NCBI GenBank assembly: GCA_014773175.1
Contig: VXCM01000122.1
Location: forward strand, 33,845-97,844
Direction of reading: 5' to 3'
DNA length: 64,000 bases
From: Lucifuga dentata
Lineage: Eukaryota > Chordata > Actinopteri > Ophidiiformes > Bythitidae
Shown here: positions 38,231 to 51,154 of the stretch, piece after piece
Layout: each line of letters begins with the position of its first letter
Numbering within the stretch: position 1 is the stretch's first letter
Position numbers and translations under genes: made by a program
The notes under the pieces: model-generated
Databases searched by the model: none
Told to the model about the DNA's origin: nothing
What the model saw: only the letters and a program-made list of their open reading frames with translations

Positions 38231-38241
38231 CGTTGTTTGGC
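38198..38241. repeat. Perfect 20-bp-stem hairpin
   Basis: Arm GCCAAACAACGACTTCCTTC at 38198-38217 and its exact reverse complement at 38222-38241, with loop CTCA. Confidence 0.95.
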
Positions 38242-39204
38242 AGTCGACATGAGTTATATGTGTGATCAACCCCTATACTTTGTTTATGTCACACTAGTGA
38301 GTCACCACAGCAATAGGACAGAATTTTTACCTTATTGATTTTTTTTGTCAAAATCCTTTCCACCTTATGCTTGTGATTGCACTCACTCATCATCTTCCTT
38401 CTCCATCCATCTGGTTCTGTCCCCGTGTCACGTCTGGCTCTACATCTACATTCATTGTGCCACATGTTGTCGCTGGGGGCAGATTAGCATAGCTGCTTGT
38501 CCTGAGTGTTGAATGAGACATTAAATTTCCCTTCCACTGTGTGAGGTCTAAAAGCTGACAGAAGCCTGGAGGGAACTGATGGGGTGGACAAGCAATGGTG
38601 GAGCTTAGGCTCACCTGGTAAAATGACTGTCACAACTCATAAGACTCACTCATGTCCAGGCAACTGAAACAGAGCAGCTGTCCACTGGGACTTTTGGGCC
38701 ACACAGGGACAAAAGGTACCAGGGAAAGATATTATTTCCCAATAGGATTTTATGTGCAGCCTGAGTAGACTTCATCCTTTGGTTCCATCTGGAATTCACC
38801 AGCAGCTGCTACTAATGGAAAGGGGAAAATAATATATAACAGAAACATAATATTTAGATCTCACTATGAAGAGCCAAATCATAGTCTGTATTTGTCTGTG
38901 ATTATCATGCACGTGTGAATGCATTAAAAAAAATAATAAACTCATGCACACTGTTTGTGCAGAAGCCATATTAGGAGAAATCTTAGTAATGAAAGCAAAT
39001 CAGCTTTATACTTGCCTTCAAAGCTTCTTTCCACTTAGAGACAAGCAAGACATTATTTGCAGTTAAATACATCCTGGGATTGACATTACATGGTGACTCA
39101 GCTAGCTGGCAATAATAAAAGATTTTTAAAAGAGATTGTGGCAAAAATTGGATTTAGGAAAAGATGAATTCATTGCCATTTTTGTCTGTATATGAGAAAA
39201 ACTT

Positions 39205-39375
39205 TGGAATCAGAATCAGACTTATTGCCAAGCACGTTTTCACATACGAGGAATTTGCTCTGGTGCTTGGTGCTCAGGAAGGAAAAGAAAAATATACAAG
39301 ATAAATACAAATATACGATAAAAAAAAAAAATGTACAATATACACAGAATGTATAAAATGTACAAACTGGTAGCC
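39205..39375 (-). mobile_element. LINE-type 3' tail (AATCAG-tailed fish repeat)
   Basis: Plus strand starts AATCAGAATCAGACTTATTG, then CCAAGCACGTTTTCACATACG and AGGAATTTGCTCTGGTGC. On the minus strand it reads as an element ending in CAATAAGTCTGATTCTGATT, like fish LINEs with TCTGAT tails. It is short and 5'-truncated. The family name cannot be fixed by eye. Confidence 0.6.
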
Positions 39376-40429
39376 TTTTTGAGATGTCTGTGTTATTGTC
39401 TAGTCAAGGTAAAGTTGAGCTTAATAGGCAACAGAGAGACAGATAGAAAACTGTCTCTTCCTGTCTTTGTCTTTCACTTCTCTTTGATATTTTCACATTT
39501 GAAGAGGTGAAAAGAGGGAGAAACGGCAGAAGAGACAAATCAAAACTATAGAGGAAAACTGTGAATGAGAAGAGATATATTTCATCATTCATGGATCCAA
39601 ATGGGCACATACTCCCCCTAAACAGTGTACCAGGGAGAGATAACACCGCAGTATGCCACATCACATCAACCATTAAGGGAGTGCCTTAGAAATTAACACA
39701 CCATTAGCTCATGCTTTCCCACAGTCTGGTGCTATTAAAGCTAATGTCTTGGTTGCAGTTTGTGGTAATTGAGTGAAAGGCAAGCAAGGGTTTGTATCTG
39801 AAATCAGCTTCAAATTAAAAATTACAGTTAGTATCATATCATCTTATTTGACACTGCAAAAGCCTATTTTGAAAGGTTATGAAACATTTAAATGAAATAA
39901 AATGATTTAAGCTGCCAAATACATGAAATTTAAAATAACTCAAGGTCTCATTAGGCGTAGTGCATCACTACTTCAGTATATCAAAATGCTGAAATACTAA
40001 AAGACAAGTAATTTAAAACATACATGGCAACTACTTTTGAAAATATATTTCCAGTCTAAAATGAGGAAATTTAGGCTGCCAGACAAGAAAGTTTCCAACA
40101 CATATGGTCTCATTAAAATGTATTTAATTGTTGTGCCATGATGTATCATACTGAATCATTAATGGTAACTCATATATAAATCATCTAATTTATATGTGAG
40201 TTAATTTGCTAAACAGAAGAACCCCCACATCCCCACTCCCACACTGCCTTCATAGTTGTGTGAACATTGCCTAAACATTGCCTACATATACTCATAAATC
40301 ACGCTCTTTGGATTATTAAGAGATCAATATGTTTCATGTTACGGATGTTGAGTGGAGCTTTGTGATGAAACGTTCCTATGAGTCAGGTGGTGATATTTCA
40401 TGAAGATGCATAGACACTGGAGTATAGAC

Positions 40430-40431
<2 letters not shown>

Positions 40432-40474
<43 letters not shown>
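40432..40474. repeat. GA microsatellite
   Basis: Uninterrupted GA run of about 21 units. Confidence 0.95.
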
Positions 40475-40476
<2 letters not shown>

Positions 40477-41345
40477 GAAACTAATATCCCAAGTAAATCA
40501 TCTTGGAGCAACCTTTTATCTACCGTCTTTCATCCGCTGCTTTTAGTATTGGGCCATTCTTATGATGGCCCCATCTTATCTCCAAATCACCTTGAATCAA
40601 TGCAAATGCAGCATTGAGTCACTGAGGCTAAAGAGAGCCACTGTTCTGTATTCACAAAGAGTACATGAATTTTGTGCTGCTACAGGCACTTTAAAAGACC
40701 ATTTAGGTCAATGTCAGACAAGAACAGAGGAGGAAAGACAAACTAACATCAGCAATTAAAGGCAACACAATTATAAAATATCAAATGAATGCCTGGTCCC
40801 TCAGTTAGTAAAGATAAAATAAAAAGTAATGATGTGCTACTAATATCAGTAAACATAAAAGAGAGTGACAGCATCAAGGGTTTTATATCTGTTTCTGTAT
40901 GCTTTGCCAGCATATGAGCTTTTCCTAGCAGTGAGGTTGTTAGAAAAAGTGGGTATACCATAAATCTGGGCCACTTGATTTGAGTGGTCATGGTATATGG
41001 CGCATGTTCTATTCAATACACTGAGTTTCCAATTTATTAGCTTCACTCTCATGCAATTTGAAACAAGCCGGCACGAAATCCTACTGTTGTGAAGTGAGTG
41101 AGGGTGTTGAGGTGTTTCTAGTATTCTGACCTCTCAATAGACTCAAACTCATGATTAGAAGTGTGTAGGCAGACATTCAAAAGTGTGTATGTAGCAAATA
41201 CATACTATGTGTATATGCTATGAATAGGTAGAAAATACACTCTAAATAAACAAGAACATCCAAATTGGAGCAGTAATATCATTTTTGTTTTTCCTCATTG
41301 CATTAAACTTTCTACAGTGTTAATAATAATCATTGCAAGCAGAAA

Positions 41346-41478
41346 ACCCTTGCACTTAAATTGAAAAAAAAAAAAAGCTTTTTTTGTTTGCCATACAACT
41401 TCCATGGCAGTNACCCTTGCACTTAAATTGAAAAAAAAAAAAAGCTTTTTTTGTTTGCCATACAACTTCCATGGCAGT
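41346..41478. repeat. 66-bp exact duplication around N at 41412 (assembly artefact)
   Basis: 41346-41411 equals 41413-41478, including an internal A-run and T-run. Same pattern as at 868, 38164 and 44427. Confidence 0.88.
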
Positions 41479-42289
41479 GTTTTTAATACATACAACCTGG
41501 TAAAATTGGTCACTAAGTTCTTTGTAGCATTGCTTGTATAATTTTTCATTCATATGTTTGCAGAGAAAGTAGTGGTTTGTGACCTGGGAATAGCCACCAA
41601 TTTACAGTGGCTGATTGTTAAGTTCTGAGCCCAGCATGGTACAATACATCAGATGTTTTCCTCCGGGTTCTCCATTTCCTCCAACAGGCCAAAGACATAC
41701 AGTTTGGTGAACTGAAAACTCTTAATTGTCTGTGATGAGATGTTGAGTATGAATAAGTTTATCTGTCTGAGTGCATCCAAGATGCGCTCAGCTTTTCCAG
41801 TCTTGACTTTTAAAAAGTCTGTCATGGTTGAAATGAGATCATATCATATGGGGTGCATATCAGGAGAACAGGTTGGTTGCTGAACTATTTCAAAGCAATA
41901 ATCATGGCAAGCAGGCAGTATGGACGTAATCACAGCGCAAATAGTTTGTGAGTGGGATATATAAAAAAAACAAAAGGAATTACATTACTCCCACAAAGAA
42001 AGGTTACAGCCCTTGTTGTCTTGCTTATGCATCAGGCTCAGAATGTATCAATCGACTCATGTAAGACAGAAAACAGATTTTCTCCATGTAAATTTGATTT
42101 ATGCCCACTTATAGTTTGCATCCAAATACAGATATTAGTTTGAAGTTAACAGATACAGACAGAAAGCTTGCTTTGCTTTACATCCCTATTATACACCTGA
42201 CTACACATCTGGATTCTGTTGACAGTGGCAATCTGAGTATAAAGTCTGAACTCATTGAGGTATATAAGTGTGTTTGAGTTTGTCCTCAC

Positions 42290-42343
42290 CTCATTGGCAT
42301 AGATCCAATGACTGTCCTTGGATGCCAGGTTAGTTTCCACAGC
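42290..42343 (-). CDS. grid1: grid1 exon: ATD segment, 18 codons
   Basis: First exon of the gene visible in the window (5'-most). It is 54 bp, phase 0 at both ends, with a CAG acceptor just above 42343 and a GTGAGG donor below 42290. It encodes AVETNLASKDSHWIYANE, a stretch of the extracellular amino-terminal domain that closely matches the equivalent delta-1 segment known from mammals. The ATD binds cerebellin hexamers in the synaptic cleft. The exon is tiny and isolated: about 9.0 kb of intron follows it and at least 21.7 kb precedes it without any other exon that I can recognise. The next exon opens with the codons expected after ANE. Confidence 0.9.
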
Positions 42344-44359
42344 CTGGAGTAAAAGAGAGAGAAGAAAAATTATAAGAACCACATGTTCAATTCCTTTGAG
42401 ATCTTTCAGCAGTCCATGTCTGTGTCTCCCAGTCGCAGTGACCTAGCACCTCTCAGTACAGATGAAAATAACCTACCTTGGAGTTAAACCAACCATTTCA
42501 TTACAGAGATCTTCCACCTGTCACAGGACTGCACACATTTGACATCTGTCATGTTTAACGTCTCAGTGCATGCCCTCTCTTGCAAATTGCTATCATTACT
42601 GTCTAAATTAATCTCTTTCATACAAAACAATGAAGACTGATAACTCGATGATGTCCTAACATATACTGTACCTAACTGACAGAGCTCTGCCATTTTTTTA
42701 CTCAACAACATGCTCATCAATAATAGCCGGCGTGCAACAAAGCACCAAAATCTGCCAATTGATCTTCTAACCTTGGAAGAGTCATGATTTGATTTTAATT
42801 CCCCTCTCATTTCTAGATTGATTTCATCAAACTGTGGGAGGCCCATACCTGGCAATATTTACCTGCACGGTTGACATGCCCCGTATCTTATTTGAAATTA
42901 AAGAGGAGGACCATATGTTTTAAAAACTGCTCTGAAATTTAAATGGATAGGTTAACATTATCAGTGAAGATGATGTGAAATACTAAATAACTGCTAGACC
43001 TGGTGACCCCCTTCAGATTTATACAATAGGAAAAAAGCTATATGTGTAGCACAGAGAGATATTTCAGCCTCAAACGGAGAACTATTAAGATCAGTTAAAT
43101 CCCCTTCAGGAATATTCACATCAAAAGATCCCACATATTATCAATGAAGCCTTCATAAATAGTGAAAACTTCAGCTTCATTTTTCATTTAAGCTAAAAGT
43201 TGTAATGTCTTTAGGGCATGTCTCAAGATAGCTTCTCTTTTAAAGGCAGCTTTTTCAACACTATCTTTTCCGAGATTTAACCGTACATTTTTAATGGCAG
43301 TATATTGAGATTTTCAAGCTGTGGGAAATATTATGTTTCAGTCATACAGATATTGTAACAAATGTGTGTCTGAGAGAGAACGAGAGCAAGCGAGAGAGAG
43401 AGAGAGAGTACATTTTTAAGGTGTGAGGCAAAGCAAGTTCTGGAAAGCAAGAAGGGGCTGCAATGTCAGTGTAGAGCTGCAGGGATCATCTCAGGCAAAG
43501 ATGAACAAAAGGGTTGAAAGTGCAGAAGCAGATCGATGGAAACACTGGTGGAGTCAAAGTAGTGACCAGGGTGTCATCAGCCAGCCTTGATATCTGAATG
43601 TCTATCCTGAGTGCCACTCCAAGTTTCTTTAACATGACTATATGATTTAAAGAATAGTTAGGTGAGACATTAGTACAATATCCACTAGCAGTAGTTTGTT
43701 GTGCGCTAAGATATTCATCCAAATAAATCCAGTAAATGTTTCATTCCAACTTGATAAAAGTTGAAGACATTCAGAAAATGTCTTCATATTAGTGGTAAGT
43801 GTTGCCAAATGACCTGCTGGTTTTATCAAAGTTTGGCTAGTATTTTTCTCTGAAAACAGAATCCTAAATCTGTTATATGCATATATTATCAATACAAAAG
43901 ATAAAATGTTGAAAAGGTTTGCATGAGAGGATGAAAACTGGTGCTACACCATGAATACAGATACAAACAGATACAAGTAACAGCCAACATTCAAGGCTTG
44001 TTTGCTTTGCTATGTGCACTTTGCTCTGTATTTCTTCATTTTTGGAACAAGAGTCTATGCATACCTGTAAAAATAAGGGAAATTAAACAGCAAAACTTTA
44101 CTTCACATTTCTGCAAAAAACCTCAAGGATGCCATTTTATGCTTTTTGTTATTTTTTCCTCATTTTTATGGTGTAATATAATTGGGAGTATGAGATGAAC
44201 ATTGTCCATGTTGCAAAATTTAAGGTTCGCACCAAAATAATTGCATATGAAGACAAACCCATAAGTTCTGAACTACCATGAACACTTAATTTTCGATAAG
44301 TGCTTTACTTCCGAAGCAAGTTTACATCAGCATGTAACACACCTGGCTAAACAGACTCA

Positions 44360-44494
44360 AAAAATATGAGGCTCGCGAGGCATGTTTAGTTAGCATCTAT
44401 CAGTCATGGAAGGCCGTGTTCCACTANAAAAATATGAGGCTCGCGAGGCATGTTTAGTTAGCATCTATCAGTCATGGAAGGCCGTGTTCCACTA
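44360..44494. repeat. 67-bp exact duplication around N at 44427 (assembly artefact)
   Basis: 44360-44426 equals 44428-44494, separated by one N. Confidence 0.88.
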
Positions 44495-46149
44495 CATTTC
44501 TTTCCATAAAGCCTAGTAGACATTTTATGTATTGCAGGCTGATTTAACCTTGATTTGGTTGGACCCAGCTCATTTTAGAGTTGGACCAAATTTTCACCCG
44601 ACATGCAGCCATTAGATGTGCGGCGCTTTAGCCGTGAAGGATCGTTGATTCAACTGCACAGTGTAAGATAACCTGATGCATGTGACCACTGAAATTTGTA
44701 CAGTATCTGGTGTAAGAAGGTCTTTCCTAATTGCATTTAGCCCTGTTTCACTTGAACTAAGCAAAGGTTTTCAGTTCTGCCTGTAATCCATCACACCAAA
44801 GGCTCAAATGCTTTTGGGGCCATAAATGTTATCGACAACCTGGCAGAGTAATTTCAGCTCTATGTGTGTGTGTGTCTTTTTATTTCCATCACCTTAGCAG
44901 ATGATGTAACATTAAAACTCTGAAGAGTAATGTGGTTTTTGGAAAAGGAGGCATCGACAGCCTGAAGAGACATCTGAGGAATATTCTATACTGCTGATGG
45001 AGCCATGGCCTGACGACACGAAGATCAGAGAAGCAAAGTACCTCAGACACATTTTTAGACTCTACAGCAGTAATGCCACAAAAGCAGCCAGAGAGAACCG
45101 GCTCCAATTTAAAAACCATGACAGCTGAAAAGGGGATTGAGAGGCACTGCAGTTTGGGGAATATGAAGCACATGCAAATAGCAGGATGAGTTTTGGGGAA
45201 GCTTCAGATGACTGAAGAAGAGTATCTGGAACATGAAAAGATGAGCACACTCAGTGTTATCTTAATGTTGTTTAATTCACTTATTTGATTCAAAATCCTG
45301 TAAACAGTATTCGAGTTGAGCTGTGTAATTGCATGTTACACCACATTTCCTTCTGATAACCCCATCTTTATTCTTTAATTTTGATAATATACACTTTAAA
45401 CTATTAAAGCAACCCTGTGTCTTAAGAATTACATTGATCTGCAACTAAAATGCTCGCCAAAATACATTGAACATGAAATGCTAGTCTACATTCTTTATCA
45501 TCATCATATTGACAAAATGTTCATATTGAATTTTTACATCTACAAATTATTACTTACAGTATTCTTTGGAAATAGAGTAACCGAATAAAATATGTCTGCA
45601 AAACATTCCCATTTCATTTTTGTTTTCCTCCTAAAGCTAGATTAAGGTTAAGTGGTTAAACTTTATTGATTTTTCAATAAAAATAAAGTGGAAATGCTTA
45701 ACTTTTTGGCCATTTAAATTTGACCTAAATTATTATATTTCATTTTAAACAATGTATTAGAATATGCTGGATATGTACTAATAAGTACAAGTCAACAGCC
45801 TTTCATCTTAGTGGACTTGTTTATGCATCATAAGTATATTACACCATTATTTTCCAGAAATATTAGGTGCATTGGTCTAGTGGTTTTTTGACCTCATTAG
45901 AATAATAATAATAATAATAGAACGTGTTGAATTAAAGAATAATTGTACGTGTAATAATTACAAATTAAACAGGAGCTTTAATTCAATCAAGACTGCCACC
46001 TCCTACCTTTTCTCACAGTTATTATTATTAATAACAAATCATCAAATTAGTTAAAGGGCTTGATTAATCAAGAAATTAATATATTTATGGCAGACTACCA
46101 TTTACCTTGGTATTCAAATTGTGTTTGAGCTGATGGGCTGTTTGTTTGC

Positions 46150-46277
46150 AGTACAGAGCAAATCACATGTTCATGTTTGAGCTCAATAAATACAACATGC
46201 ATACATATTACATTACATGTGTGCAGGTAGTACTTATTGGGCTTAAACATGTAAAATCACAGTTATAGTTCTTTAAA
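46150..46277. mobile_element. TIR-only remnant of the long-TIR MITE family, copy E
   Basis: Left half has ATGTTTGAGCTCAATAAATA and right half has TATTGGGCTTAAACATGT then AGTTCTTTAAAG, facing each other with almost no interior. These match the two ends of copies B-D. It is an internal-deletion product or a solo-TIR form. Confidence 0.5.
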
Positions 46278-46885
46278 GTATACTGTACTCATATTCAGTA
46301 ATTTGTGGTCATGTCTTGAAGCTTTTGTTGCTTTGAGTGTATTTCTCCTGTATATTAGGAAATGCACCATAGTATTAAGGTCAGGTCTGGTTGCATAGCA
46401 ACCAGAGGCTTGTGTTTGCAAAAGCATCTGCCTCTCGCAGGCTCATTTTAATATTTGGCCATAATGAGAACAGGGTAACCATCCAACAGATTTTTGGAGC
46501 TGTCACACCTTCCATGTTCTTTCAGGGCAGGAACGTGACACCAAAGTTGGGAAGGAATAATGAGGTCTGTCATAAAAGATTCACAATGGTACTCCAGAAC
46601 CACCACCTTACTACTGTTGCTGTGGAAACAGATCTTCAGAGACCATTTTAATCTGCTAAATCAACACAGCGATGAACACAAAGGTGCCGACTGCCCTCCA
46701 ACAGAACTCCTTTAGGCTGCTATGTGCCATTCTACAAACCTAGACTTAAATATGCATATACTGTACATACATATACATATACTGTCAGATACTCTGGGTT
46801 CATCACTCAGTGCTTATTTCTCAGGTCCAGTTATTGATGAAACCAAGAGGAGAGCTTCTGTCAGTCACTATACTGATCTATAATC

Positions 46886-47478
46886 TTTAAAGGACCATAC
46901 TGGTGATTTTTTCATATTTAAGCTTGGCTACCTGCACAGGCTTTACATTACTGTCAACCATTTTCTAAAACATAAATTGTATTTCATTTTTCCTGTTATT
47001 TTGCCAAATCCCATAATCTATCAAAAATCAAATATTCAGGTGATACATCCACCTTAAAATTCAATGTTTTACCTTCTAACAAGTACATCCTAATGTAGAA
47101 GAGATGGCCATTTTTAATTTCTCATTAAAAGCCGTCTTCTCCTGGGACTATACTCCCTATACATGAGTTTTCTTCCTTGAACCTCCGTGTTAGACTGTTT
47201 AAATAAAGTTAGTTTGACAAAAAATTTAATAGATGTCATGTTTACTGTGTGGATTGCATATCTCAAGTTTGTTTCAAGCCTCTACAAGTTGATTTTAATA
47301 GTATACTGGAACGAACTGAAACCAATGTCAGTCTGGAAGGTAGGGGGAAAAAAATTCTAATATCTACCACCCTAGTAGCATGTTTTGGGAAATGGTTTTC
47401 AGTAATGTAACATATATGTGGGTTGTACATTGGCCTTAAACATGCAAAACCACTAGTATGTTTTTTTTTTTTTTTAAA
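46886..47478 (-). mobile_element. Long-TIR MITE family, copy D (inverted)
   Basis: Starts TTTAAAGGACCATACTGGTG and ends near CCTTAAACATGCAAAACCAC followed by TAGTATG and a T-run. The interior is the reverse complement of the other copies, for example GAACTGAAACCAATG and CTCCTGGGACTATACTCCC. Both TIRs are about 90 bp and imperfect. Confidence 0.75.
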
Positions 47479-47944
47479 TTACAGTCCAGAACCTGATCAA
47501 ATCTTTCATAACCTTTCACTGTCAGGATGTAGGACCAGGTGGCCCTCCCAAGAAGATGGCACACGGATGTGACATTAAAAACAGATCACGACTCCCATCT
47601 GCCATGGAAGTCAGAGCTGCTCGATCCTCCCTGCATGTAGTTAACTTCCCATAAGCTTATGCTGGCCATGAGTGGAATAGCTAATGCCCCCACTAGGAGA
47701 CTCGCCAGTTGGCACATTAGCTTCATCACATAAACTAAAATTAGAGGTAATTTAGTGCTGTGCCTGGCTGTGATGCACTGCATTGTTTATTACAGCAACA
47801 TTTACAAAAGGTATATTTCAGCAAACCTCCTGAGATAATTAATAGAATATCCAGGGAGACTGTCTGAATTATTAACGTAGAAAAAAAAAGAATATTGAGA
47901 TCTAATTTAGACTCTCTTCTGACAATTAAACAGAAACAATATCT

Positions 47945-47946
<2 letters not shown>

Positions 47947-47978
<32 letters not shown>
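47947..47978. repeat. TG microsatellite
   Basis: TG run of about 16 units. Confidence 0.95.
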
Positions 47979-47980
<2 letters not shown>

Positions 47981-48671
47981 TCTAGAGTCCATCAAGCCAT
48001 ACTTATGAAGAAAAACAAGCAGTTTGTCATGGAGCAGCTAACGAGAAGCAAGATAATAGGAAATGCAAAACAAAGACTGAACAAATGGTTAAAAAAAGGG
48101 AACTCTTGTTTCATAAAAACACTTAAAACATCATGATTTAGCATGATTATGGGGGCCCTGTGGGAGCAGAAGAAAGAGCTTATGAGAAAAGGCCTAATTC
48201 ACTCACTCACATTCAGTGTGTATAGTGGAAGTTTGATGTTTAATCTAAATAGCAATACGTTATTATGACAAAGTAAAGACTTCCTTCCATTGTTTCAAAA
48301 TAAAAAACTTAATCATTTCTCTTCATTGAAAGGCTTTGGTTGTCACTGCATGAAAAAAGTTGTGTATTTTTATAAAGATTGTTGGTACATTTTGTATAGA
48401 GGCTATAAATACCAATAGGCTTTTCTTCTCTATTAAACACTGTCAAAACAAATCTAAGACAGTGCAGAGATATTAAATCTTGCTTTTACTTCTCATACTC
48501 TGGTTACAGTAAACACAAAATGAATCAGCCAGTCTTAAAGGTAAATGCTACCAATTAGCACTCAGCTAATTAGCAATCTTGCTTTCTTAGTGTTTCAGGC
48601 CTTGTGTGGCATATGTGGCAATATTCAACTTGTCTACTTAACATAAGACAAGAGGTTCTTAAGCAGGTTAC

Positions 48672-49118
48672 TGTCATGATCTGTTCTTTGGTCACTTCCT
48701 GTTTTATTTTGTAGTCTTGGTTTTTTGCTGTCTAGTTTGCTTTACTTCCGGTTTTGTTTAGTTTCCCTCCAGTTTTCTCCATCACCTGTGTTCTATCAGT
48801 TAATCATGTCTTCAGTATTTATACTACCCTGGGTTCCTTTGTTTTCTGTTTGTCTTGTTTGCTGGTTTGCTTGTCCTGTTTGCTTGTTTGCCTGGTTAGC
48901 TTGTTTCTTGTCTCCTGGTTTTCCTGTCTTTATGTTTGTTGGTTTGTTTCTTTTATTTTTTTTGCCGCCTGCCTTGTGGATTATCTGCCTGATTCCTGTA
49001 AGTTCATCCTGCCTCACTATCAGTAGTATTCTTGCCTGGACTTCAATTAAAGACTGTTTCTTCCTCATACACTGCCTGAGCCTGCATTTGAGTCCTCCTC
49101 TGGAACCCACCCGTGACA
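48672..49118 (+). mobile_element. Solo-LTR-like element with 6-bp target duplication
   Basis: 447 bp starting TGTCATGATC and ending CACCCGTGACA, so the ends are TG…CA with inverted TGTCAYG termini. It is flanked on both sides by GGTTAC (48666-48671 and 49119-49124). An ATTAAA polyadenylation-like signal lies at 49046-49051. No internal gag or pol region is adjacent, so this looks like a solitary LTR left by recombination, or less likely a TIR element. The 154-codon frame over it is low-complexity and is not called a gene. Strand is inferred from the polyadenylation signal. Confidence 0.7.
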
Positions 49119-51096
49119 GGTTACCATGGCTACATCATTTGATGCCTAGCCAAAACTGTTACATATTTTCAAGGAAGAGTCAAATTTAGCATTTTAACAA
49201 ACAAAGAAAAATCATGCCCAATATATCTTACCAGGAGACAAATTACTTTGCATTTCTGCAGGGTGCCCTTGGGTAGGCACTGAACATAAACCAAACTCCT
49301 GCATCTGGAGGGAATTTATGTTGTGCATCTTTGATAATATTTGCAGTTGATTTTTTTTATTGCACAAGTCATGGATGTAATAACCAAGGGTAATTAACAG
49401 GGCAGAAAGTGATTACCTCACCAACATTTATTTTATTCATCTGTGACTACAACACAAGGACAAGCAGATATATATAGTCAATGGGCTGTAGAAGGAATGC
49501 ATAGCAACACACACTGATTTTATATTGGCATAAAAACAATTACACAAATGTGCTGTTATATTAGGCTACATATTATAACTGTGTAAACGGACATTTCTAG
49601 TTGTGCGGATTATTATCTTACAGAATTTATGTTCTAGAAAACAAGTGCAGTAACTACACCATATGGGGATTGTATATTTAGAACCATGCAGATTTTTTTT
49701 CAACATCCTTTTATAAAGTCTTCGCTGCTTTTTGTTATTAGTCAAGACTGATGGAGCACAGCGACTACACAGCAAATCCTTGGGTCACAGCGATCAGATT
49801 TGAAGGACATTTATCTTAGCCGCTGCTCTTAGAGAGTTCACAGCATCTCTAAAGTCCCAACACACCCCTGTCTCCACTCTGCCTCCCCTTGTTTGTTCCC
49901 CTACATCAGGAAAACATTATAGGCCTGCACAGCCAGACTGAGGAAGATGAACTTGCATCTCAAATTGAAGGTGAGAGAAGGAGCATTGGTCTACAGAAGA
50001 AATTAAAGATTAATTGAAACCTTTGGATTGATCCATAAATTGAAGAATTTAAATTGAGAATAACAATGCAAATATGAAAACTAAAACCTGTAGTTCATGG
50101 TAAACACAACGATCAGAGCACTATTGTTTTTGCAGTGCAACTGAATACTACCGTTACCTAACATTAGTCATTTTAGATGAATGAAATACAATAAGTGTTT
50201 TCCATAAAAGCACTCAAGGCCATTATCGTAGAATAATGAATCACATAACTTTCCTTTCACCCTGAACTTCACCCTAACAACACGTCTTAACAGAGAGGTA
50301 AGTCACATTTTACGTGGAATATATTGTAATGTTGCTGTCATATTGGATTTTTTTATATTCAGTAAAACTAGTTCAGAATAAGAATGAATACAGTGCTGAT
50401 ATTGTGTGCTGATATATAAATTTTAGTTATACAACTTTTACATAGTGTCATCTGCCATCAACTAAATGGGTGACATATATGTCATTCAAATGAATTATCC
50501 TATCGTGTTACTAGGGAGAGATCTGGGGTTGGAGGTAGACAGGATGTGGGTGGGTCTCATCCAGGTGTGTGCCTGTTCTCAAACTTTGTTGTTACTGATG
50601 TGGAAGCTAAAGAGTTGGAGAATTTTCCGGCTTTTTTCTCCTGTATAAGGCATAGGCCATGGCCAACAGTGTCCTGTTTTAAGTGTCAGAATAAAGCCGA
50701 GACAACAATTCCCTGTATCTGTCTTGTTTGTCTATTGAGACACTACGATATGAATAATTAAGCAATCCCTGGACAGCTTCTTACAAAAGCAGGACAGAAA
50801 GCTCTAATCTCACTGTGTATGGTAAAGATGGTCCAACAAAGTGATTATTTCATTTGTTTAGTTTTACCTAAAGATTAGCAAAGTGGGAAGCATATTGCTC
50901 CACTTTAAAACTACCAGAAAAAACAACATATTTTCCTTAAATGCTCAAGCTGGTCAAGTGTCCTTGTGTTTTAGTTCCTTCTCCCTAAAGACCAAAGCAG
51001 TGCAGTGTCCTTGCATGACACTCTAAGCTATCAAAGTCTATCAGCACCTTCATGTGTTGCAGACTTGTTTTTCACATTGCCCACCAGGTAAAGAAC

Positions 51097-51154
51097 TCAC
51101 ACACACACACACATTCACAAACACACACGGACACACACGCACACGCACACACAC
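51097..51154. repeat. Compound CA microsatellite
   Basis: CA units interrupted by TTCACAA, GG and GC. Confidence 0.9.

Larger units (their letters stand above)
33307..42289 (-). other. grid1 intron, 9.0 kb
   Basis: Bounded by GTGAGG at 42289 and CAG at 33307. It holds a C/T-rich stretch (33840-34085), the TATA/GATC palindromic tract (35651-35876) and a 58-bp tandem duplication (37669-37784). It also holds Ns with duplications at 38164 and 41412, a hairpin at 38198-38241, a LINE-type tail (39205-39375) and a GA microsatellite (40432-40474). No exon was seen. Confidence 0.85.

Noticed and set aside
42484..42855. 123-codon frame just upstream of the 54-bp exon
   Set aside because: Tested as the preceding GRID1 exon, but it has no similarity to the receptor ATD and lacks a donor in the right phase.
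48725..49189. 154-codon plus-strand open frame, the longest in the window
   Set aside because: It lies over the solo-LTR-like element, starts inside it and ends just past it, and its protein is a low-complexity Phe/Leu/Cys-rich string with no recognised domain.
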